DNA from: Spirochaetaceae bacterium
GTDB lineage: Bacteria; Spirochaetota; Spirochaetia; Treponematales; Breznakiellaceae
DNA: 5,460 bases
Direction: 5' to 3'
NCBI GenBank assembly: GCA_031265025.1
Contig: JAISDF010000080.1
Location: 1 to 5,460, forward strand
In this document: positions 1-5,460 of the stretch, piece after piece
Position numbering within the stretch: the stretch's first letter is position 1
Layout: each line of letters begins with the position of its first letter
Made by a program: the position numbers and the translations under genes
Notes under the pieces: generated by a model
The model's database searches: none
Told to the model about the DNA's origin: nothing
What the model saw: the letters and a program-made list of their open reading frames with translations, nothing else

Positions 1-33
1 AAAAGCCACGCGGCGTTGTGGCGGTTGTTTTTA
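1..33 (+). terminator. Possible rho-independent terminator of a gene left of the window
   Basis: A 5-bp stem (GCCAC at 5-9 with GTGGC at 18-22) and an 8-base loop are followed by a T-rich run, GGTTGTTTTT, at 23-32. AAAA at 1-4 gives the opposite strand a short T-run, so the element could work in both directions. The stem is short and two Gs separate it from the T-run, so this is only a moderate candidate. The gene it would end lies outside the window. Confidence 0.4.
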
Positions 34-49
34 TAGTGAAGCCCCGGAT

Positions 50-77
50 TTCCCAGAAAGGCGGCAAGTTCTATCAT
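50..77 (+). promoter_or_regulatory. Weak candidate sigma-70 promoter for the alpha-galactosidase operon
   Basis: TTCCCA (50-55, 4 of 6 matches to TTGACA) and TATCAT (72-77, 5 of 6 to TATAAT) are separated by 16 bases, about 57 bases before the ATG at 135. A second, weaker pair is TTGCGA (84-89) and TAAACT (108-113) with an 18-base spacer. Neither is strong enough to choose between by eye. No clear operator palindrome was seen in this 100-base leader. Confidence 0.28.
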
Positions 78-121
78 TATCGTTTGCGATTCTCCCCGTA
101 TCCATAGTAAACTGTAAGGCA

Positions 122-126
122 AGAGG
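122..126 (+). promoter_or_regulatory. Ribosome binding site of the alpha-galactosidase gene
   Basis: AGAGG lies 8 bases before the ATG at 135, a normal Shine-Dalgarno distance. It supports that ATG as the start. Confidence 0.7.
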
Positions 127-134
127 TAATCAAC

Positions 135-1982
135 ATGGACATACCCGGAATCATCCGGGCCGAAACCCAGGCCGGACCCGGATGGCGGCTTCTCAGCTAT
201 ACGGTAAAGCAGGGCGGAACCCAGGAGGAGATGGCAAGGACCTTTGACATCTTTACTTTGAACGAACTGTTCATCCTCATCGGGGCAGGAGCGGACCTTG
301 CACAGGCCTTTGCCGCAGAGGAAAAATTTCTCCAGAGCGGCGGCTGGCAGTCCTGGTCCCCTGGCTGGGAACTTGCCGAAGGGGAAAGGCTCCCCCGCAA
401 GGTTCATATCATCCCCGAACTTTTAAGGCTTACCAACAGGGAAGGCGACAGGCCGCAAGGCGGCGGCGCAACGGGCCACTTCATCATGTATATACGAAGC
501 GGCGATTACTACCTGTGCGTCGCCTCCCTGGAAGGCGGGGGGCCCGTATCGTACAGGATCAACGGCTGCCGCGACCGCGTCAGCGCCGAACTGTACTGCC
601 CCGGCAAAGTCTGGACCGCCGGAGAAAAGATGGCCGAACTCCATGTTTTTCTCGCCAAAGGGTTCTTTCAATTTAAGGACTATCTTAAAAAAATATACGC
701 CCGGGATTTTTCCGGCCTTGATTTTCTCTCAGGCGGAAAGGGCGGCTCCTTTGGGGACAGGCGGCCCGGCGGTTACGCGTCATGGTACAATCACTACAAC
801 CGCATCAACGAAAAAATCATCCTTGATGACCTTGCGGCCTTGCGGTCAAATGACAATCTCCTTAAACTCCGTTACCTTGACCGGGGGCGGCCCCTGATCT
901 TTCAGATTGACGACGGCTGGGAAAACGCCGTCGGGGAATGGGAAGTACACCAAGGGCGTTTCCCACAGGGGCTTAAACCTGTTTCGGAAGCGATAGAAAA
1001 AGCCGGCTGCGTACCGGGCATCTGGATTGCCCCGTTCATCGTTACAAAGGGCTGCAAAGTTTTTTCCGAAAAACCCGAATGGCTGCTCAGAGACAAAAAC
1101 GGAAAACCCGTAACAGCGGGCTTTAACAATCTGTGGGACGGGCGCTATTACTGCCTGGATATTTCCCGGCCCGATGTGCTTGCCTGTTTAGGGGAACTCA
1201 TCGACAGGGTTATTGACGCGTGGGGCTTCAGGTTTATAAAGCTCGATTTTCTGTACACCGGCCTTTTCAGCGGCGGCTTTTCCCGTCCGGGCGCGCCCCA
1301 CGAACAGTACGAAAGGGCCTGCGCCCTGCTCCGTGCGAGGACCGCAAACGCGGCGGGGCTTCCCGTGGCATACCTTGGCTGCGGCCTTCCCCTGGGGCCC
1401 TCGTTCAGGCACTTTCCCCTTTCCCGCATAGGCGCCGACACCAGGGAGACCTGGGACTGGACACTGGCAAAACTTTTGGGCCATACGGGAAGGCCCAGCG
1501 CCTATATCAGCCTCATGGACACCATAGGCAGGTCCTTTATGAACGGGACCGTATACATCAATGATCCTGACGTGATTTTTCTGCGGAGCGGGAACTGCGC
1601 CCTCAGCGAAACCGAAAAGGAAACCATAGCCCTGGTGAATTTCCTTCTGGCGGGGCAGATTATGTTTTCGGACGACCCGGCCTCTTTAAGCAACCAGGAT
1701 CTCGCCCTGACCAGGCGTATCTCGAAACTCTTCGATATCCTTTCCGATGATGAATACGGGGCGCGCCGCGTTGACAGGGATGTGTTTCTCCTCCAGAGCC
1801 GTTCCGGGAGGCGTACCGGGCTTATCAACCTCAGGAAGAAAAACTATGCCCTTGACGGGACGAAAGAGGGAGATATATTCTGTAAGCTCTCCGCCCTGGT
1901 AGACCACTCTTTCCGGGACAGGAGAGGCGGGCTTTCTTTTGAGGCCCGTTCGGTAACAATATTTGAACGCGGGATACCATGA
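135..1982 (+). CDS. Alpha-galactosidase, glycoside hydrolase family 36 (615 aa)
   Basis: Likely hydrolyses terminal alpha-1,6-linked galactose from oligosaccharides such as melibiose or raffinose. There is no signal peptide or membrane segment, so it should act in the cytoplasm on imported sugars. The N-terminal beta-sandwich part (about 1-205) contains WQSWSPGW at 71-78. The TIM barrel (about 210-510) shows SWYNHY (216-221), QIDDGW (257-262), GIWIAPF (295-301), the nucleophile Asp371 in FIKLDF, GCGLPLG (415-421), the acid/base Asp435 in RIGADT, and NDPD (476-479). A small C-terminal sheet domain follows. From memory, these motifs resemble Thermotoga maritima GalA (FKIDF, RIGPDT) more than the large tetrameric GH36 enzymes. 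The ATG at 135 has a good ribosome binding site. It is the first gene of a coupled set, its stop overlapping the next start. Activity on alpha-N-acetylgalactosaminides is possible, because substrate choice within GH36 cannot be read here. The GH36 assignment is firm; the exact substrate is not. Confidence 0.93.
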   Translation: MDIPGIIRAETQAGPGWRLLSYTVKQGGTQEEMARTFDIFTLNELFILIGAGADLAQAFAAEEKFLQSGGWQSWSPGWELAEGERLPRKVHIIPELLRLTNREGDRPQGGGATGHFIMYIRSGDYYLCVASLEGGGPVSYRINGCRDRVSAELYCPGKVWTAGEKMAELHVFLAKGFFQFKDYLKKIYARDFSGLDFLSGGKGGSFGDRRPGGYASWYNHYNRINEKIILDDLAALRSNDNLLKLRYLDRGRPLIFQIDDGWENAVGEWEVHQGRFPQGLKPVSEAIEKAGCVPGIWIAPFIVTKGCKVFSEKPEWLLRDKNGKPVTAGFNNLWDGRYYCLDISRPDVLACLGELIDRVIDAWGFRFIKLDFLYTGLFSGGFSRPGAPHEQYERACALLRARTANAAGLPVAYLGCGLPLGPSFRHFPLSRIGADTRETWDWTLAKLLGHTGRPSAYISLMDTIGRSFMNGTVYINDPDVIFLRSGNCALSETEKETIALVNFLLAGQIMFSDDPASLSNQDLALTRRISKLFDILSDDEYGARRVDRDVFLLQSRSGRRTGLINLRKKNYALDGTKEGDIFCKLSALVDHSFRDRRGGLSFEARSVTIFERGIP

Positions 1983-3634
1983 ACAAGCAAGTTTACATTA
2001 TCGGACACAAAAACCCCGACACCGATTCGGTGGTTTCAGCCGCGGCCTATGCCCGGCTCAAACAGGCCCAGGGTCTTGAAAACTATAGCGCGGCCAGGGC
2101 CGGCAACATCAATCCCCAGACCGAATATATTTTTGAAAGGTTCGGAATGCCGGTGCCTGAGTTTCTTCCTGATCTTGTTCCAAAGGTGGCCTACTATCTT
2201 TCGGAAGCTCCCGCCACTGTCAGGGAAGACGTGCCCCTCTGGGAAGCCCTTGAACTCATGCAGAATAACGGCATCAAGGCCCTGCCCATAGTCAGCGCCG
2301 GCGACACATACCGGGGCCTGTTTCACTACGACGCCTTTACCAAGTACATTATTGCCAATGCCAATCCGAACAGAAAATCGTCGATAAACACATCCATAGG
2401 CCTCCTCGTAAAAACGCTGAGAGCCCAGCCGCTGGCGGTCTTTAACGCCGATGAGGTGAAGCGTTCATCCATAGTGGTAGCGGCCTCGTACAACAGCACC
2501 TTCTATGAAAGGCTTGACGCGGAGATGCCCGAAAATTCCCTGGTCATTGTCGGGGACAGGCTGGACATCCAGAAGCACTGCATAGAGCGCAGGGTACGGG
2601 TGCTGGTGATTACCAACAGCAGCGTGGTGGACAAGGCCCTTATCGCCCTGGCCGAAAAAAACCAGGTCTCGGTCATGCTCAGTCCCTTTGATACGGCTTC
2701 GACATCGCTGCTCATTATTTATTCCACGCCGGTAGGAACCATGGGCGATACCACGGTCCCCCTGGCAAGGCTCAGGGACCCCCTCAAAAAAATACGGGAA
2801 CCCCTTGCCAAATCGCCTTCCCGCTGCCTTCCCGTGGCTGACGACGACGACAGGGTCGCGGGAATCATCTATGAGGGGGACTTTCTCAAGGAACCCAATA
2901 TTGAAGTCATCATGGTGGACCACAACGAACCCAGCCAGGCGGTGGAAGGCATAGAAAACTATAAAATCATTGAAGTTATCGATCATCACCGGCTGGGAAA
3001 TCTTTCTACCCGCTATCCCATAACCTTTATCAACAAGGTCGTAGGCGCCACCAGTACCATCATAACAAACCTGTACCGGGAGCAGAAAGTTCCCTTAAAC
3101 CGGGAGACAGCCTCGGTGCTGCTCTGCGGCATACTGGCCGATACCCTAAACCTCCAGTCGGCTACAACCACCAGTATTGACCAGGAGGCCGCCGAATACC
3201 TGTCGTCCATCACCGGGCTCGACATTCCAAAACTGGGACACGAACTTTTGAGCGTCTCGGGCAGAATCAACACCAAGCCCGCCGAAGAACTTATCGGCAT
3301 GGACATGAAGGAGTACAATGAACCGGGCGCGTCCTTTACCGTCAGCCAGGTTGAAACCGATACGCCCGAAGACCTTATAGCCCGGAAAAACGAAATACTT
3401 TCGGCGCTGGAAAAAAACTACAAAGAAAAGAACCTGCTTTTCTCGGCGCTCATGGTAACCGATGTGGCGGTGCTCAGTTCCCTACTCTTTGTGGCGGGGA
3501 AAAAACAATTTATCAACCGCATCAGTTTTCCAAAAACAGAAGACGGCATTTACAGGCTCCACGACATGGTATCAAGAAAGAAACAGCTCATGCCCCTGCT
3601 CTCGGAGCTGATAGAAAAGGCCCTGGAGGAATAG
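1979..3634 (+). CDS. ppaC: Manganese-dependent (family II) inorganic pyrophosphatase with CBS and DRTGG regulatory domains (551 aa)
   Basis: Hydrolyses PPi to two phosphates in the cytoplasm. The DHH catalytic domain is split. Part one (1-70) holds GHKNPDTDS with likely metal ligands His10, Asp14 and Asp16. A regulatory insert follows: CBS 1 (about 72-127), a DRTGG domain (about 135-250, with VGDR at 191-194) and CBS 2 (about 251-305). Part two holds VDHNE (Asp314), the DHH motif Asp335-His336-His337, and Asp388 in GILADTLNLQSATTT. The C-terminal DHHA2 domain has KPAEELI (433-439) and the substrate-binding SRKKQ (532-536). All expected active-site residues are present. At 551 residues it is far longer than the roughly 310-residue simple enzymes; the CBS-DRTGG-CBS insert accounts for this. 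In characterised clostridial relatives this insert binds AMP/ADP (inhibiting) and ATP or Ap4A (activating). The ATG overlaps the galactosidase stop as ATGA and has only a weak GGGA upstream (1971-1974), so translation is probably coupled. Confidence 0.95.
   Translation: MNKQVYIIGHKNPDTDSVVSAAAYARLKQAQGLENYSAARAGNINPQTEYIFERFGMPVPEFLPDLVPKVAYYLSEAPATVREDVPLWEALELMQNNGIKALPIVSAGDTYRGLFHYDAFTKYIIANANPNRKSSINTSIGLLVKTLRAQPLAVFNADEVKRSSIVVAASYNSTFYERLDAEMPENSLVIVGDRLDIQKHCIERRVRVLVITNSSVVDKALIALAEKNQVSVMLSPFDTASTSLLIIYSTPVGTMGDTTVPLARLRDPLKKIREPLAKSPSRCLPVADDDDRVAGIIYEGDFLKEPNIEVIMVDHNEPSQAVEGIENYKIIEVIDHHRLGNLSTRYPITFINKVVGATSTIITNLYREQKVPLNRETASVLLCGILADTLNLQSATTTSIDQEAAEYLSSITGLDIPKLGHELLSVSGRINTKPAEELIGMDMKEYNEPGASFTVSQVETDTPEDLIARKNEILSALEKNYKEKNLLFSALMVTDVAVLSSLLFVAGKKQFINRISFPKTEDGIYRLHDMVSRKKQLMPLLSELIEKALEE
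3625..3630 (+). promoter_or_regulatory. Ribosome binding site that sets the GTG start of the deacetylase-like gene
   Basis: GGAGGA lies inside the last codons of the pyrophosphatase gene, 5 bases before the GTG at 3636. The alternative ATG at 3669 has no such sequence before it, so GTG is preferred. The position suggests translational coupling. Confidence 0.75.
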
Positions 3635-3635
3635 C

Positions 3636-4781
3636 GTGCTGCTTTACGATCCCCTTCTTGAAATAGCCATGCCCCGGTACGGCATACTCATCCCCATTCC
3701 GCCTTCCCGGCCGCAAAAAATAACCGCCTTCCTTGCGGAGCGTCATTCCCCGCTTCCGGTGATGAACCTGAAAGAAGCGGCCCTCGGCATACATACCCTC
3801 GGCATACAGGAGGGCGGTACGCGTAACGGCGGCATACAAGACGGCCCGGTGATAGAACAAAAGGACCTTGAGCGGGTCCATGACCGCGCCTTCATCGCCA
3901 AACTCTACGGCGGTTCAGAAGAAAAGGAAAAGGCCCTGCTTACCACCTATGAACTCATCAACAGCGACGGAACGTATAACCGCTATAATCCTTCCCTTGC
4001 GGTAAAACCCCTGGCGGATCTTTTTGACGTCATACTCCGCCATGTTGAAGGAAGCTACCTTGCCTCAAGGCTTGCCCTTGAAAAAAAAGGAAAAGCCCCC
4101 TACGAGGACTTCTGCTTTTTCCTCTCGGGCGGCATGCACCATGCCCGCTATGACTCAGGCTCAGGCTTCTGCCTTGTCAACGACATCATCATCGCGGCAC
4201 GAAAACTCCAGGCCGAAGATCGCGCGGCCTTTATCTGGATCATAGACGTTGACGCCCACAAAGGAGACGGCAGCGCCGAACTGGTCAAGTTTTCCCGGGA
4301 CCGGGGAGAAAGTTTCGCGGACAGAAACCCCGGCATATTTACCCTTTCGGTCCACATGGCCCGGGGCTGGCCCCTTGACAGCGCGTCCCTTGCGGCCGCG
4401 GAAAAGGGACGGGCGCCCCTTGTTGACTCAGACCTTGATATTCCCATTGAGGAGAAAGAGGATGATCTGTACATTACGCGCCTTGCGGACGGACTTGCCG
4501 AAATGGAAAGGAGATCGGGAAACAGAAAGCCTGATCTTGCCATTGTGGTTGCCGGTGCTGACCCCTACGAAAAAGACGGCCTCCCCTCCTCCGGTCTTCT
4601 GGCCTTGAGCCTTGACCAGTGCGTGGAACGGGACCGCCTCATTCTTTCATTCCTTAAAAAAAGAAAAATTCCTTCGGCATGGATACTCGCCGGCGGCTAC
4701 GGGGAACACGCGTGGGAACCCACGGCCCGTTTCCTCGACTCGCTCGCGGAGCGTCCCATCAGAACCGGAGAGGAGCCCTAA
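3636..4781 (+). CDS. Histone deacetylase-superfamily zinc hydrolase (381 aa)
   Basis: Probably a zinc-dependent amidohydrolase that removes acetyl or similar acyl groups from an amine. The substrate is unknown; acetyl-lysine, acetylpolyamine and small molecules are all possible. The arginase/deacetylase fold is recognisable by GGMHHA (His168-His169, the catalytic dyad), GFCLVND (177-183), IDVDAHKGDG (Asp204 charge relay, zinc ligands Asp206 and His208), AGADPYEKDG (zinc ligand Asp309) and AGGYG (transition-state Tyr355). All key catalytic residues are therefore present. Two things are unusual. The loop after SVH (238-240) reads MARGWPLD instead of the common FFPGTG type, and residues 51-70 form four imperfect pentapeptide repeats. 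No signal peptide is evident, so it should be cytoplasmic. The GTG start has a strong ribosome binding site at 5 bases; the next choice, ATG at 3669, would remove 11 residues. It follows the pyrophosphatase gene after a single base and converges on clpP with overlapping stops. Confidence 0.88.
   Translation: MLLYDPLLEIAMPRYGILIPIPPSRPQKITAFLAERHSPLPVMNLKEAALGIHTLGIQEGGTRNGGIQDGPVIEQKDLERVHDRAFIAKLYGGSEEKEKALLTTYELINSDGTYNRYNPSLAVKPLADLFDVILRHVEGSYLASRLALEKKGKAPYEDFCFFLSGGMHHARYDSGSGFCLVNDIIIAARKLQAEDRAAFIWIIDVDAHKGDGSAELVKFSRDRGESFADRNPGIFTLSVHMARGWPLDSASLAAAEKGRAPLVDSDLDIPIEEKEDDLYITRLADGLAEMERRSGNRKPDLAIVVAGADPYEKDGLPSSGLLALSLDQCVERDRLILSFLKKRKIPSAWILAGGYGEHAWEPTARFLDSLAERPIRTGEEP
3781..3845 (+). 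repeat. In-frame 15-bp imperfect tandem repeat inside the deacetylase-like gene
   Basis: CCCTCGGCATACA occurs exactly at 3781-3793 and 3796-3808. The core CGGCATACA occurs at 3785, 3800 and 3830, spaced 15 and 30 bases, with a decayed copy at 3815. In protein this gives GIHTL, GIQEG, GTRNG and GIQDG (residues 51-70). The period is a multiple of three, so gain or loss of a unit keeps the frame. Confidence 0.7.
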
Positions 4782-5377
4782 AGCTCATCCCGCCTGGTAA
4801 GCACCCGGGAGAGGAGGCCGTAGTTAAGGGCCTCCCCGGAGTTCATCCAGTAATCCCTGTCGGTGTCTTTTTCGACCTGTTCAAAGGCCGCGCCGGTTTC
4901 GTCCGAGATGAGCCTGTTGATCCTGCCCTTAAGTTTGTCCAGTTCCCTGGCGTGTATTTCTATTTCGGTAGCCACGCCGCGAATGCCCGAAAGGGGCTGG
5001 TGTATGAGGTACTGGCTGTTGGGAAGCCCGACCCGCCTTTCCCTGGGACTGGCAAGCAGTATGATCGCCGCGGCGCTGGCCACAAGCCCCATGCCTATGG
5101 TCCACACCGGCGGCTTTACAAAACGTATCATGTCGAAGATGGCGTAACCGGCATAGGCGTCCCCGCCGGGAGAGTCAATGAAAACCCTGACAGGATCGTC
5201 CCCCATATCTTCAAGCAGAAGAAGCTGGCGTATGGTTTTCTCGGAAAGGTCCTTGTTGATTTCACCCGAAAGCAATATGGTCCTGATTTTAAGCATCTTG
5301 CTGATAAGGGGATCAATACCGGCCGGTTTTTCATCCTCCTCATCATCATCGCTGGCAATAATTCTGTTTTTATCCAC
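4778..5377 (-). CDS. clpP: ATP-dependent Clp protease proteolytic subunit (ClpP family, 199 aa)
   Basis: Serine peptidase that forms the barrel-shaped proteolytic chamber of Clp proteases and degrades proteins fed in by a ClpX/ClpA/ClpC-type unfoldase in the cytoplasm. Counting from the chosen GTG at 5377, the triad is Ser101 in GLVASAAA, His126 in LIHQPLSG and Asp175 in DTDRDYWM. Spacings of 25 and 49 residues match E. coli ClpP. DSPGGD (68-73) forms the oxyanion and substrate strand, and EIHAREL (140-146) marks the handle helix. The GTG has AGGAG 7 bases upstream. A longer form from GTG at 5419 (213 aa) is possible but lacks a ribosome binding site and would begin upstream of the predicted transcription start. 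The N-terminus is unusual: an acidic SDDDEEDE stretch replaces the usual axial-loop residues. Spirochaetes often have two clpP genes, and this may be a non-canonical paralogue. No unfoldase or trigger factor gene is adjacent. It ends tail to tail with the deacetylase-like gene. Confidence 0.94.
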   Translation of the reverse strand: MDKNRIIASDDDEEDEKPAGIDPLISKMLKIRTILLSGEINKDLSEKTIRQLLLLEDMGDDPVRVFIDSPGGDAYAGYAIFDMIRFVKPPVWTIGMGLVASAAAIILLASPRERRVGLPNSQYLIHQPLSGIRGVATEIEIHARELDKLKGRINRLISDETGAAFEQVEKDTDRDYWMNSGEALNYGLLSRVLTRRDEL

Positions 5378-5384
5378 TTGATTA

Positions 5385-5389
5385 CTCCT
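5385..5389 (-). promoter_or_regulatory. Ribosome binding site that sets the clpP start
   Basis: AGGAG on the - strand stands 7 bases before the GTG at 5377. No comparable site precedes the upstream GTG at 5419. This decides the start in favour of the 199-residue product. Confidence 0.75.
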
Positions 5390-5421
5390 CACAAGGCGCA
5401 CGCGGAATACACCCGCCACCC

Positions 5422-5450
5422 ACTATAGCATAACACAGGGCCTATATAAA
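5422..5450 (-). promoter_or_regulatory. Candidate sigma-70 promoter of clpP
   Basis: Read on the - strand, TTTATA (5450-5445, 4 of 6 to TTGACA) and TATAGT (5427-5422, 5 of 6 to TATAAT) are separated by 17 bases. Transcription would start near 5415, about 38 bases before the GTG at 5377. TATGCT (5432-5427) is an overlapping alternative -10. No heat-shock inverted repeat (CIRCE-like) was seen in the visible upstream DNA, but the window ends at 5460. Confidence 0.45.
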
Positions 5451-5460
5451 CCCTCACCGC

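Noticed and set aside
1148..1564. Several overlapping 97-114-codon frames on both strands within the galactosidase
   Set aside because: They cover the region coding the catalytic motifs LDF and RIGADT and show no motif of their own.
2465..2989. 174-codon open frame on the - strand inside the pyrophosphatase gene
   Set aside because: It is antisense to conserved DRTGG and CBS coding sequence, shows no recognisable family, and is a shadow of the real frame.
4741..4753. Inverted repeat CGCTC-GCG-GAGCG as a terminator between the convergent genes
   Set aside because: It has a 5-bp stem inside coding sequence with no T-run on either side, and it codes for conserved-looking residues.
4767..4816. 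Direct repeat GGAGAGGAG at 4767-4775 and 4808-4816 flanking the convergent stops
   Set aside because: It is only nine purine-rich bases, and both copies sit in coding sequence. There is no sign of an inserted element or attachment site.
5333..5340. AGGAGG on the - strand inside clpP as an internal ribosome binding site
   Set aside because: It simply encodes the Glu-Glu of the acidic stretch. The ATG that follows has no spacer and is out of frame.
4679..5428. 249-codon open frame on the + strand, antisense to clpP and overlapping the end of the deacetylase-like gene
   Set aside because: It lies over the complete, conserved clpP gene, has no recognisable domain, and runs past the clpP start into its promoter. 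GC-rich codon bias on the opposite strand explains it.

Overview
The window carries four complete protein genes and almost no spare DNA. Three genes run head to tail on the + strand: a GH36 alpha-galactosidase, a CBS/DRTGG-containing family II inorganic pyrophosphatase, and a histone-deacetylase-superfamily hydrolase. A ClpP peptidase gene on the - strand converges on them. The moderately high GC content, the long regulated pyrophosphatase, and a ClpP with an acidic N-terminus and a DYWM motif after the catalytic Asp region resemble Treponema-type spirochaetes. This assignment is an inference from protein resemblance and cannot be proved from the window alone.

Layout: positions 1-33 hold a possible terminator hairpin of whatever gene lies to the left. 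Positions 34-134 are a leader with weak promoter candidates and a ribosome binding site for the alpha-galactosidase (135-1982). Its stop codon overlaps the start of the pyrophosphatase (1979-3634) in an ATGA junction. The pyrophosphatase stop is one base from the GTG start of the deacetylase-like gene (3636-4781), whose Shine-Dalgarno lies inside the last pyrophosphatase codons. The three therefore look like one translationally coupled operon. The deacetylase-like gene ends tail to tail with clpP (4778-5377, - strand), the two stops overlapping by 4 bases with no terminator visible between them. A plausible sigma-70 promoter for clpP lies at 5422-5450.

Functionally, the galactosidase would release galactose from alpha-galactosides in the cytoplasm. 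The pyrophosphatase would remove PPi under adenine-nucleotide control. The deacetylase-like enzyme has a full zinc site but an unknown substrate. ClpP is the proteolytic chamber of a Clp protease. I see no obvious shared pathway. The coupling may reflect a compact genome layout, or at most a loose link through sugar activation and PPi release.

I found no convincing new multi-gene system. The most interesting details are the unusual substrate loop and the in-frame 15-bp repeat in the deacetylase-like protein, the acidic N-terminus of ClpP, and the regulated pyrophosphatase in this operon. No tRNA, rRNA, CRISPR array or mobile element was recognised.
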